Part shown: in pieces, positions 1-7,508 of the stretch
Numbering within the stretch: position 1 is the first letter of the stretch
Layout of the letters: the number at the start of each line of letters is the position of its first letter
Source: Muricauda sp. SCSIO 65647
GTDB lineage: Bacteria > Bacteroidota > Bacteroidia > Flavobacteriales > Flavobacteriaceae
Assembly (NCBI RefSeq): GCF_021534965.1
Contig: NZ_CP091037.1
Coordinates: 2,396,501 to 2,460,500 of the forward strand
Direction: 5' to 3'
DNA length: 64,000 bases
Made by a program: the position numbers and the translations under genes
The notes under the pieces: generated by a model
Database searches by the model: none
Told to the model about the DNA's origin: nothing
The model's input: only the letters and a program-made list of their open reading frames with translations

Positions 1-58
1 CCGTGTCTTGCTAAAACCATTAATCATTCAATTTTCATTGAATTCTAAAAACAAAAAA

Positions 59-2401
59 ATGAAAAATCTAGCAATAGCACTGTTCTCCATTGGCATATTA
101 AATTGGTGCGGTGCGCAAACAATAACACAGACCGTAAAGGGTTCCGTTACAGATGAGAACACATCCGAAGCTTTAATCGGGGCGACGATAACATTAGTGG
201 GTTCTGACCCAATACTGGGTACCATAACCGATTTTGAGGGTGCCTTTGCACTAGCTGAAGTGCCTGTTGGAAGACAAGATTTTGAGGTGCGCATGATTGG
301 CTATGAAAGTTATCTCGTTTCTGAAATTTTGGTCGGTTCAGGAAAAGAAGTGGTTCTTGACATAACGCTAACGCCACTGACCACAAATCTTGATGAGGTT
401 GTTGTGGCCTATCGCAGAAATAAAGAGAAGCCCATAAACACAATGGCCGCACTAAGTACACGTCAGTTTACCGTTGAAGAGACCCAACGCTACGCAGGAG
501 GTCTTAATGATCCGGGACGATTGGTATCCTCTTTTGCCGGTGTTGCGGCACCTTCGGTGAGCAGCAACGGAATCTCTATTCGTGGCAATAGTCCGTCAGG
601 ATTGTTATGGAGGATTGAAGGAGTTGAAGTGCCCAGTCCGAATCACTTCGCTGATTTGACCATCGCTGGTGCGGGGGCGTTGACGGTATTGAGCAGTCAA
701 GTGATGGGAAACAGTGATTTTTACACTGGTGCATTTCCATCTGAATATGGTAACGCCACTTCGGGAGTTTTTGATATCAATTTAAGAAAGGGCAATTCCA
801 CAAATAGGGAGTATACCTTTCAAGCCAGTCTGCTCGGCCTGGATTTTGCTACTGAAGGGCCGTTCACAGAAGATGGAGATGCTACCTACCTATTCAATTA
901 CCGATATTCAACACTTGGTCTTATAGGCGCTTTTTTGCCTAGTGATGCAGGGGTGTTAAAATATCAAGACCTATCGTTCAAGCTTAACATGCCGACCAAA
1001 AATTCTGGCACGTTCTCATTTTGGGGTGTTGGGGCTTATGATGGTGTGGATACCGAAGCTGAAGATATGGAAGAGTGGGAGTCAAGGTCAGACCGTGAGA
1101 ACTCTCAGACCTCACTATACATGTTCGCATCAGGGTTGAACCACAAACATGTGCTCAGACCCAGGTCTGTCATAAATTCAACCTTGTCCATAGCAGGCAA
1201 TGGTACTTCATTCAAAGAACAGTACGTTGCTGATAACTTGAGCACTATCCCACAATCTGATGCGCGCAAGAATAATTACAAGCTCACCTTGCAGTCGAAT
1301 CTCACTTCTTTTTTCAATGAAAGGCATACGAATAGATCCGGTTTCTATCTTAATTGGCTTGCCTACGATTTGCAAGTAGATGATGCTGAAACCGTTCAAT
1401 CTTTGCCTAGAACAATCGTTGATGAGGATGGACAATCTTATCTACTTCAATTTTATAGCCAATCAAAATTTGATTTATCGACAAGATGGACTTTGACTGC
1501 TGGATTTCATTCCCAGTACTTCGGTCTGAACAAGGAATTTACTTTGGAACCTCGGGTTTCTTTAGACTATAAATTGGGAGATAAGAGCAATTTGGCCTTA
1601 GGTTATGGTTTGCACAGTAGCATTGAACCATTGTCAATTTATTTTGTAAGGGACGAAGATGGGTTTCAACCAAATAAGGATTTAGACCTTATGAAATCTA
1701 ACCATTTTGTACTGTCTTTCAACACGAAGATCAGCGATAAGGTAAGATTGAGCATAGAACCGTACTATCAGTCTTTATATGATGTTCCGGTAGAACCAAA
1801 CGGATACATTTCTACCTTGAATGTTGAAGACAACCTATTTTTTGATAGTGCTCTGGTCAGTGAAGGAACAGGAAGGAACATTGGTGTTGACTTAACACTT
1901 GAAAGATATCTCAATAATGGATTCTACTACTTGTTCACCACTTCAATTTTTGATTCAAAGTACACTGCCAATGATGGAATCGAACGAAATACCAGATACA
2001 ACAAAAACTATGTTCTCAATGCCGTGTTTGGCAAAGAGTGGCAAGTTGGGAAAAATAGGAACAACACCTTCGGAGCCAACTTTCGGCTCAATTACTTAGG
2101 TGGAAATCGAATAGAGGCCATTGATTCTGAGGCTTCAATCATGAGCCAAGATGTGGTCTACGGTGAAACAGGAAACCAAATTTCCTTCTCAGAAAAGCAT
2201 AAAGACCTGCCGATTGGTTCTTTCACCCTGACCTACCGAAAGAACAGACCAAGCCATTCTTCAGTTTGGAGCTTACAGGTATTGAATGCGGGAGCGACCG
2301 AAGAATTTCAAACCGACGTTTTCAATACCAACACACAGAATATTGAAAGGAAGTTTTCAGGAATAGTTATCCCGAACATTAGTTACAAAATCGAATTCTA
2401 A
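59..2401 (+). CDS. TonB-dependent outer-membrane receptor with CarboxypepD_reg-like domain
   Basis: This is an outer-membrane, TonB-energised transporter of 780 residues; the substrate cannot be told. The reading frame is open to position 8, but the ATG at 59 gives a good signal peptide (MKNLAIALFSIGILNWCGAQ), so I start there. A CarboxypepD_reg-like beta-sandwich covers about residues 25-105 (VKGSVTDENTSEALIGATI), followed by the plug (VVVAYRRNKEKPINTMAA, SIRGNSPSGLLWRIEGVEVP) and a long beta-barrel ending in an aromatic residue (YKIEF), as expected for a porin-fold protein. No SusD partner follows, so it is not a classical polysaccharide-utilisation pair. The upstream context is cut off by the window edge. 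Confidence 0.9.
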   Translation: MKNLAIALFSIGILNWCGAQTITQTVKGSVTDENTSEALIGATITLVGSDPILGTITDFEGAFALAEVPVGRQDFEVRMIGYESYLVSEILVGSGKEVVLDITLTPLTTNLDEVVVAYRRNKEKPINTMAALSTRQFTVEETQRYAGGLNDPGRLVSSFAGVAAPSVSSNGISIRGNSPSGLLWRIEGVEVPSPNHFADLTIAGAGALTVLSSQVMGNSDFYTGAFPSEYGNATSGVFDINLRKGNSTNREYTFQASLLGLDFATEGPFTEDGDATYLFNYRYSTLGLIGAFLPSDAGVLKYQDLSFKLNMPTKNSGTFSFWGVGAYDGVDTEAEDMEEWESRSDRENSQTSLYMFASGLNHKHVLRPRSVINSTLSIAGNGTSFKEQYVADNLSTIPQSDARKNNYKLTLQSNLTSFFNERHTNRSGFYLNWLAYDLQVDDAETVQSLPRTIVDEDGQSYLLQFYSQSKFDLSTRWTLTAGFHSQYFGLNKEFTLEPRVSLDYKLGDKSNLALGYGLHSSIEPLSIYFVRDEDGFQPNKDLDLMKSNHFVLSFNTKISDKVRLSIEPYYQSLYDVPVEPNGYISTLNVEDNLFFDSALVSEGTGRNIGVDLTLERYLNNGFYYLFTTSIFDSKYTANDGIERNTRYNKNYVLNAVFGKEWQVGKNRNNTFGANFRLNYLGGNRIEAIDSEASIMSQDVVYGETGNQISFSEKHKDLPIGSFTLTYRKNRPSHSSVWSLQVLNAGATEEFQTDVFNTNTQNIERKFSGIVIPNISYKIEF

Positions 2402-2572
2402 ATCGATTAGTAGAGGGCCATAAGAGGTTCCTCAACCAAAAGAAATAAGAGTTTATCCATTAATCAAAAACATAGAATCATGGAAACAAAGTATTGCAGG
2501 GTAGGAAACTTAAGAGCATACCCACAGATTTTAAACAAAGAATACAATCAAGAACAAAAAAAAGTAAACGTC

Positions 2573-3121
2573 ATGAAAACAAGTCTATATAAAAGGTCAA
2601 AACTAGTAGCACAAGCATTATTCTTATTGTTATCCATTTCCATTAACGCCCAGGTCAAGGGTTGGAATCCTGAATTGGAAAGCAATGCATTAAAAGCGAT
2701 GGATACCTTGGTCAAAAAAATGCCCAAGCTGGAATCTTATAAAGATGAAGCCCATGCCTATGTAGTGTTTCCCCGTATTACAAAGGCTGCAGCGACAGTC
2801 GGTATTGCCTTGGGGAACGGTGTTGTCTATAAGGACAGCGAGATTTTGGGAACCGCCCGACTCAAACAGGCCAATATAGGGTATCAATTAGGAGGGCAAC
2901 AATATATGGAAGTCATCTTTTTCGAAGATGAAGAGATTTTTGAAAAATTTAAAAACGGGAAATTGAAACTTGATGCCCAAGCCTCGGTTGTCGCATTCAA
3001 AAAAGGGGCTTCTTTCGATGTCGCTTATCAAGATGGCGTTGCTGTTTTTACCGCTACCAAGGGAGGTTTAATGTATGAAGCTTCCATAGGTGGGCAACGG
3101 TTTAAATACAGAGCAAAATGA
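2573..3121 (+). CDS. SYLF/YSC84-like lipid-binding domain protein
   Basis: Exported protein of about 182 residues. I chose the ATG at 2573 because it begins a typical signal peptide (MKTSLYKRSK followed by a hydrophobic stretch ending SINAQ); the ATG at 2480 would add 31 residues that hide the signal. The body matches the SYLF/YSC84 fold: AYVVFPRITKAAATVGIALGNG near the start, and the closing block ASVVAFKKGASFDVAYQDGVAVFTATKGGLMYEASIGGQ. Eukaryotic SYLF domains bind phosphoinositides; the bacterial role is unsettled. It is monocistronic, followed by a hairpin at 3135. Confidence 0.8.
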   Translation: MKTSLYKRSKLVAQALFLLLSISINAQVKGWNPELESNALKAMDTLVKKMPKLESYKDEAHAYVVFPRITKAAATVGIALGNGVVYKDSEILGTARLKQANIGYQLGGQQYMEVIFFEDEEIFEKFKNGKLKLDAQASVVAFKKGASFDVAYQDGVAVFTATKGGLMYEASIGGQRFKYRAK

Positions 3122-3134
3122 AGCAAATATATTG

Positions 3135-3174
3135 CCACCCCTTTACAACGTGCGAAGGGGTGGTCTGTATTTTT
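3135..3174 (+). terminator. Rho-independent terminator after SYLF gene
   Basis: A perfect 9-bp stem (CCACCCCTT at 3135-3143, AAGGGGTGG at 3155-3163) with an 11-nt loop is followed by a T-rich stretch (TCTGTATTTTT). It lies 14 nt after the stop codon. Confidence 0.7.
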
Positions 3175-3238
3175 GGTTTTAAAGGAAGAATCTGACTATT
3201 CAGCCTGTAGGACCAGTAAAGAACCTTCACCCCATATT

Positions 3239-3620
3239 TTATTTTAATTTAAGACTGAAAAGATTGATTGATTTTGATTTTCCTCTGAGATTTAGAGCAT
3301 CGATTTTCTTCGTCATATGTTGAATGTTAGGAGCTAACCTTTTTGCCAACTTCCCGGAAATCAAGATTTTGGGATTGATGGTCATTGCATTGTGCTTGAA
3401 TTCTTGCGGTCGTGTTCAAAACATCTCCGGTATAGCCGATATCTTTTTTGATAATATCCATTTCACTAACGGTTACTTCTTCTACATGAAAACAGGTCTT
3501 GAACTCTGGAACCAGACCAAATTTTTTGACATATTCTTCTTTGTTATTATTTATTTCGACGTCGATTTTTTGTAAACATGAAGATACCGACTTTATCGAC
3601 CAGTACTTTTTCTTGGCCAA
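3239..3620 (-). pseudogene. Class III adenylate/guanylate cyclase remnant, frameshifted
   Basis: This is the C-terminal end of a nucleotide cyclase that has decayed. The open frame from 3620 carries GLVPEFKTCFHVEEVTVSEM and GYTGDVLNTTARIQAQCN, which lines up with GDTINTAARIQGQCN in the intact cyclase at 39157-40230. After QCN the frame is wrong. Shifting by one base, from about 3387, restores the expected tail: INPKILISGKLAKRL, then TKKIDALNLRGKSKSINL and a stop at 3239-3241. No upstream part with the metal-binding aspartates or membrane helices can be found beyond 3620, so the gene is both truncated and frameshifted and cannot make an active enzyme. Confidence 0.75.
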
Positions 3621-3900
3621 ATAAATACCCTTAAGAATACAACCAGAAACATTAAATTTTTACCAGAATTCAATTCTGATACCCCTCAATAAAAATTTCT
3701 GTCTTTCTGCCTGTTAAAGCTGTATAGTTATAACTTATTGATATACAGTTAATTGAAAATAAAATGCCAATTTTTGGATGTTTCAAGTTCTTAAAATTTC
3801 CATAAAATAGTACCTTTTTATACATAGTACTGTAACAAAATTAATCTTGTGGCGTCTATCCATTGTAGACAAGTTAAATCAACCTTTAAAAAGTAACATA

Positions 3901-4014
3901 ATGAAAGCATCAATTAACAGAACAGCGACTGAATCAAAAGCCGGACAGTATTTCTCAACCCTAAGTGGTAGCAAAAGATCACTCTGGGCACAGTACAGAA
4001 ATTTTAACCGCTAA
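3901..4014 (+). CDS. Micropeptide 1 of a tandem trio (37 aa), unknown function
   Basis: A 37-codon frame starting ATG and ending TAA, beginning MKASINRTATESKAG and ending SGSKRSLWAQYRNFNR. It is not similar to any family I know. The case for coding is its paralogue at 4146-4259: the two frames differ at 13 of 114 bases, with no indels, and half of the ten changed codons are synonymous (including TAA versus TAG). The peptide is basic at the C-terminus, has no cysteine, no signal peptide and no membrane segment. Upstream is a long AT-rich stretch with no clear promoter (TAATCTTG at 3842-3850 is one base off the -7 consensus). No modifying enzyme is adjacent. Confidence 0.6.
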   Translation: MKASINRTATESKAGQYFSTLSGSKRSLWAQYRNFNR

Positions 4015-4145
4015 AATTTAGATCGGTAAGTAAGGAAAAACAGTTGGGAAGAGATTTATGACAACTCGGTAAGAGTTATTCCCAGAGAAAACACAAGCAA
4101 CGCATATTTGCACAGTAATCAATCAAAAAGTAAAAAAATAGAACA

Positions 4146-4259
4146 ATGAAAGCATCAATTAACAGAACAGTGACCGAATCAAGATCAGGACAGTATTTCT
4201 CAGCGCTAAGTGGTAGCAAAAGATCACTTTGGGCGCAGAAAAGAAATTTTAATCGCTAG
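4146..4259 (+). CDS. Micropeptide 2 of the tandem trio (37 aa), unknown function
   Basis: Near-duplicate of the micropeptide at 3901, starting MKASINRTVTESRSG and ending SGSKRSLWAQKRNFNR. Relative to copy 1 it has five amino-acid changes (A to V, K to R, A to S, T to A, Y to K). The changes avoid the GQYFS and LSGSKRSLWAQ cores. It sits 131 bp after copy 1; CATATTTG at about 4113-4120 in the spacer is one base from a TAnnTTTG promoter -7 element, so it may have its own promoter. The ATG is preceded by an A-rich leader (AAAAAGTAAAAAAATAGAAC). Confidence 0.6.
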   Translation: MKASINRTVTESRSGQYFSALSGSKRSLWAQKRNFNR

Positions 4260-4282
4260 ACAATAGAATAATCAATCAAAAA

Positions 4283-4396
4283 ATGACACCAATCATCATC
4301 AATCAATCAACAATGGAATCGAAAAGGTACGCTTTGCTTTCAAACCTAAAGAACAGCAAGCGTATTCGCTGGACCGAATCGGTACAGTACCTTTAG
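4283..4396 (+). CDS. Micropeptide 3 of the trio, divergent (37 aa, or 27 aa from inner ATG)
   Basis: Third small frame, 23 bp after micropeptide 2 and ahead of a strong terminator. From ATG 4283 it also has exactly 37 codons; an inner ATG at 4313 would give 27. The sequence (MESKRYALLSNLKNSKRIRW, then TESVQYL) keeps the family pattern of copies 1 and 2: ESK, a short hydrophobic stretch, a serine/leucine pair, SKR, a tryptophan two residues later, and an aromatic near the end. The shared layout and equal length suggest a diverged paralogue. Function is unknown. Confidence 0.5.
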   Translation: MTPIIINQSTMESKRYALLSNLKNSKRIRWTESVQYL

Positions 4397-4424
4397 AATC
4401 AATCCTGCTTCACAGGAACTTTTT

Positions 4425-4459
4425 GGGATGGATAGCAATCAATATCCGTCCCTTTTTTT
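4425..4459 (+). terminator. Terminator of the micropeptide cluster
   Basis: A 10-bp stem with one wobble pair (GGGATGGATA at 4425-4434, TATCCGTCCC at 4443-4452) with an 8-nt loop, followed by seven T. It closes the three-micropeptide block 28 nt after the last stop. Confidence 0.85.
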
Positions 4460-4673
4460 ATTCCATCATGTACCTAAAATCTGGGTTATTTCAATGGTAA
4501 CGACAAAAAGGGCTCTTTTTTCTGTTAACCAAAAAGTCTGATTTAAGGTGCTTGTCCGTTAACCATTCAACAAGATAGAAGTATCAAAAACGTTTTCATT
4601 TTATGTTACTACATGTTTTGTACTCGACCATATCTTAAAAAGGGATTTTCATTATAATGGACCGGTTTAATGA

Positions 4674-5147
4674 TTAAAGTCTGATTCGCGGCCCAAAGCC
4701 TTCAGGCATATTTTCTGCACCTCCCCACAATTTGTTCTGTTGGTACCTGACCGGATGCAACCAATTCAACAAGGTATCTTCTTTCGAGAACATGGGGTCG
4801 TTTAGTGCGAGCAGACCGTTTAATCTTTCTTCTGGTCTTTGGTCTTCCTTTTCGAATGGAGACCACCCTGCTAAAGAAAAGATATTCAGATATTTCGGCA
4901 GGGAGTAGGCCATTGCCCCATCATAGGCAAACTCAGGTAAAACATGATCTATTTCCATTTCCCGAACATATACTTCCACCGTCACAAAAACTTCAATATG
5001 GCCATTTGCAAGTTCTGTAGAAGCAAGGCCCTCATTAATAATAGATTCCATTGAAAAATCGATCTCAATGTATTCATTGTGGGGATTGTCATAAGGTTGT
5101 GAAAGCATCAATATCGGAAATAATATAAATGACAGTAAGGTTTTCAT
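4674..5147 (-). CDS. Hypothetical exported protein
   Basis: A 157-residue protein with a clear signal peptide (MKTLLSFILFPILMLSQP) and an acidic, soluble body with several aromatic and proline residues (WSPFEKEDQRPEERLNG, GAENMPEGFGPRIRL). I do not recognise a family. It stands alone between convergent and divergent neighbours: the upstream 160 bp (5148-5311), shared with the membrane protein at 5312, is very AT-rich and is presumably a divergent promoter region. The 277 bp between its stop and the micropeptide cluster hold only the cluster's terminator. Confidence 0.65.
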   Translation of the reverse strand: MKTLLSFILFPILMLSQPYDNPHNEYIEIDFSMESIINEGLASTELANGHIEVFVTVEVYVREMEIDHVLPEFAYDGAMAYSLPKYLNIFSLAGWSPFEKEDQRPEERLNGLLALNDPMFSKEDTLLNWLHPVRYQQNKLWGGAENMPEGFGPRIRL

Positions 5148-5311
5148 AGCTCTTGTTTTATAAGTGAATATTTCCTTTCTATTCCTTTAAATATACATCA
5201 TCTATATCATTAATTTTTATTTATATATTTTATGTTTTACATTAATATAATTTAATAAAAAAGTGTTTTTTGTTTTTTGCACTTTATATTAGATTTCTTT
5301 TTCTCCATTAG

Positions 5312-5752
5312 ATGAATAAGATACCTGCGAAAATTAAATACTTAATCTTTGGTATTTCAATTTCACTCTTTTTGGTTCTTAGCTCTTCTCTAGGTATAAG
5401 ATTGATTGTTCGAACAATAAATTTTTTGTCAGGGATTACCGGTTACCATTTTGGCGTTTCCACCAATTCTTTAGACTACCTCCTTTTTGCTTTAATTCCA
5501 GTTTTTGGAATGCTATGTACCACAACTCGCCTGAAGTTTAGGGTTTCTGTATTACTTCGAGATATTCTTATGGTACTCGTTAGCGTTATTGGTATGATTA
5601 TAATTGGGCTTTTTTTGATGGTTTACCTGGGTAAAAGTTCAAATCCACTTATCCCAAAATATTTACTGGTTGAACCATTTGACTTCTATTCAACGTTGTT
5701 GATTATTATTGGTCTAGGGTTTCCTCTCATGATAACATCAATAAAAACTTAA
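5312..5752 (+). CDS. Small polytopic membrane protein, unknown
   Basis: A 146-residue protein with four hydrophobic segments, at about residues 10-32, 54-72, 82-107 and 125-145, and basic residues at the ends. Codon use is AT-richer than that of the neighbours. No family is recognised and no catalytic motif is seen. It is followed after 38 bp by a DUF5996 gene on the same strand, so the two may be co-transcribed. Confidence 0.6.
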   Translation: MNKIPAKIKYLIFGISISLFLVLSSSLGIRLIVRTINFLSGITGYHFGVSTNSLDYLLFALIPVFGMLCTTTRLKFRVSVLLRDILMVLVSVIGMIIIGLFLMVYLGKSSNPLIPKYLLVEPFDFYSTLLIIIGLGFPLMITSIKT

Positions 5753-5790
5753 TATATTGATATGGTAAAAGTTCAATAAAACGATAAAAA

Positions 5791-6702
5791 ATGAGAGATA
5801 AACACAGTTGGCCGAATTTGACCTTTTCAGATATTCAGGAAACACTGGAAACCCTTCATCAGTGGATTCAAATCGTGGGAAAAATCAGATTAAGGACAAT
5901 GCCTTGGCAAAACCATTCGTGGCATGTTTCATTGTATTTAAGCTCGAAAGGATTCACCACTAATCCTATTCCTTATAAGGGTAGGGTTTTTCAAATAGAT
6001 TTTGACTTTAAACTTCATAAACTATATGTGGAGTGTTCGAATGCCGGAAAGGCAGAAATGGACTTATATCCAAGAACGGTGGCCGACTTCTATCGAGAGC
6101 TTTTTGAGAAGTTGGATGTTTTGGGTATCGATGTAAAGATCCATGGTAGTCCCAATGAAATGGAACCTGCCATTCCTTTCCATGAAAACACCATTAACAA
6201 ATCATACGATAAGGATGCCGTACAAGCTATTTGGAAATCTATGCTCAAGGCAAATGAGGTGTTCACCAAATTCAGAAGTGACTTCGTTGGTAAAGTAAGT
6301 CCGGTTCATCTATTCTGGGGGGCATTTGACTTGGCCGTTACACGGTTTTCAGGAAATGATGCGCCTTTGCACCAAGGGGGAATGCCCAATATGCCTTTAG
6401 ATGTCATGCAGGAAGCGTATTCCAAAGAAGTGAGCAGTGCTGGTTTCTGGCTGGGCTCCAAAGATTTTCCTTTTCCTGCTTTTTACGCTTATGCCTATCC
6501 GAGTCCTACAGCGTTTGGAAAACAAAAAGTACAGCCCGAGCAGGCTTTTTGGAGTGATGAAATGGGAGAATTTTTCTTGAAATATGAAGACGTGCAGAAA
6601 TCTTCCAACCCTGATGAAGTTTTATTGTCTTTTTTACGGAGCACCTATGAGGCATCTGCCAAGACTGCCCAATGGGATCGTGCCAAACTTGAAAGAAAAT
6701 AA
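5791..6702 (+). CDS. DUF5996 family protein
   Basis: A 303-residue cytosolic protein matching the DUF5996 pattern: WPNLTFSDIQETLETLHQWIQIVGKIRL at the start, then MPWQNHSWHVSLYLSSKGFTT, a middle block with SPVHLFWGAFDLAVTRFSG, and FYAYAYPSP near the end. The family has no assigned reaction; its conserved Trp, His and Asp residues suggest an enzyme, but this is only inference. It starts at ATG 5791 after an A-rich leader. Confidence 0.8.
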   Translation: MRDKHSWPNLTFSDIQETLETLHQWIQIVGKIRLRTMPWQNHSWHVSLYLSSKGFTTNPIPYKGRVFQIDFDFKLHKLYVECSNAGKAEMDLYPRTVADFYRELFEKLDVLGIDVKIHGSPNEMEPAIPFHENTINKSYDKDAVQAIWKSMLKANEVFTKFRSDFVGKVSPVHLFWGAFDLAVTRFSGNDAPLHQGGMPNMPLDVMQEAYSKEVSSAGFWLGSKDFPFPAFYAYAYPSPTAFGKQKVQPEQAFWSDEMGEFFLKYEDVQKSSNPDEVLLSFLRSTYEASAKTAQWDRAKLERK

Positions 6703-6824
6703 TAGTACGACACGCCAACAACGGCTATAATTCAGCTTTGCCTTTTGACAAAATTGAAAGCTTCTAACTATACAAAATAGCTCGATTCCGAACTTGGAAA
6801 ACACTGACAGATTTGCCATGCCGA

Positions 6825-6844
6825 CCTGCCTGCCGGCAGGCAGG
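6825..6844. repeat. 20-bp perfect palindrome
   Basis: CCTGCCTGCCGGCAGGCAGG is a perfect palindrome lying alone between the DUF5996 gene and the tRNA locus. GC-rich palindromes of this sort are scattered through many flavobacterial genomes; no gene-specific role is evident. Confidence 0.6.
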
Positions 6845-6875
6845 AATCATGGCCAAGACCGTTACAAAAGTGGTC

Positions 6876-6941
6876 TTTGCTTCTTCAAAAAGAAAAAGCC
6901 ACCAACGTCTGTTGATGGCTTTCTTAGTAGCGGGGACTGGA
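6876..6941 (-). repeat. Detached copy of tRNA-fMet 3' end plus its terminator
   Basis: These 66 bp are identical to 7054-7119, the 3' end of the tRNA-fMet gene plus the following hairpin. On the minus strand they read TCCAGTCCCCGCTACTAAG, then the stem AAAGCCATCAACAG / CGTTGGTGGCTTT and a T-rich run. The 5' half of the tRNA is missing, so this copy is not functional as a tRNA, but it repeats the terminator. Confidence 0.75.
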
Positions 6942-7053
6942 TTGCTTCCTCGCCTTGCTCGGAAGCGGCCTTGGGGGTGGCTTTACCAAGAAATCCATCA
7001 CCTTGCCTTGGCAAGGTGCCGTCTTTTTCTTTTCTCACAGGCCAAAGTGGCCT

Positions 7054-7105
7054 TTTGCTTCTTCAAAAAGAAAAAGCCACCAACGTCTGTTGATGGCTTT
7101 CTTAG
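7054..7105 (-). terminator. Terminator of tRNA-fMet
   Basis: On the minus strand, directly after the tRNA, lies the inverted repeat AAAGCCATCAACAG / CGTTGGTGGCTTT followed by TTTCTTTTT. It is duplicated intact at 6876-6925. Confidence 0.65.
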
Positions 7106-7175
<70 letters not shown>

Positions 7176-7178
<3 letters not shown>

Positions 7179-7403
7179 ATATATATTTTAACGTTGCCCT
7201 GCGGTAACAACTTATTATCATGCTTTCAAAGCGAGGAGCCCGACGAGCGGACCCTGTGCTGAGCGTAGCCGAAGCATACCGCTCTACCCCGCGATATATT
7301 TTAACGTTGCCCTGCGGTAACAACTTATCATCATGTTTTCAAAGCGAGGAGCCCGACGAGCGGACCCTGTGCTGAGCGTAGCCGAAGCATACCGCTCTAC
7401 CCC
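7176..7403. repeat. Tandem 113-115 bp repeat carrying tRNA fragments
   Basis: Two near-identical units, 7176-7290 and 7291-7403, each made of the tRNA upstream spacer (ATATATTTTAACGTTGCCC) and a broken tRNA 5' half. They differ by a two-base indel and a few substitutions. The 330 bp between the tRNA and the symporter gene hold only this array. Confidence 0.75.
7236..7293 (-). pseudogene. Broken tRNA-fMet 5' half, copy 1
   Basis: On the minus strand this begins with the exact acceptor and D-stem start of tRNA-fMet (CGCGGGGTAGAGC), has the D loop replaced by an unrelated insert of about 30 nt that contains GGCTACGCTCAGCACAGGG, resumes with GCTCGTCGGGCTC and then stops matching exactly at the anticodon. 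The 3' half is absent, so it cannot fold as a tRNA. Confidence 0.75.
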
Positions 7404-7406
7404 GCG
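7349..7406 (-). pseudogene. Broken tRNA-fMet 5' half, copy 2
   Basis: Same structure as the copy at 7236-7293 and offset from it by exactly 113 bp: acceptor and D-stem start, D-loop insert, 5' anticodon stem, break at the anticodon. The intervening DNA (GTTGTTACCGCAGGGCAACG and flanks) is repeated as well, so the whole 113-bp unit was duplicated in tandem. Confidence 0.75.
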
Positions 7407-7508
7407 ATGTGGACGGCAAATATACGACGGTTTCTTCGATTCACAAAATGGCACATACTTTCATAGGGTCTAATCGATGCAAGATGAGAATTGCTTAACT
7501 TCGACCGC

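Noticed and set aside
8-58. Upstream start of the first TonB-dependent receptor at position 8
   Set aside because: It would place 17 polar residues before an otherwise complete signal peptide.
3324-3575. 83-codon plus-strand frame opposite the cyclase remnant
   Set aside because: The minus-strand reading has a clear homologue in this window; the plus-strand frame has none.
3901-4396. RiPP precursor cluster
   Set aside because: The micropeptides lack cysteine and a leader-core layout, and no radical SAM, lanthionine or protease gene lies within several kilobases.
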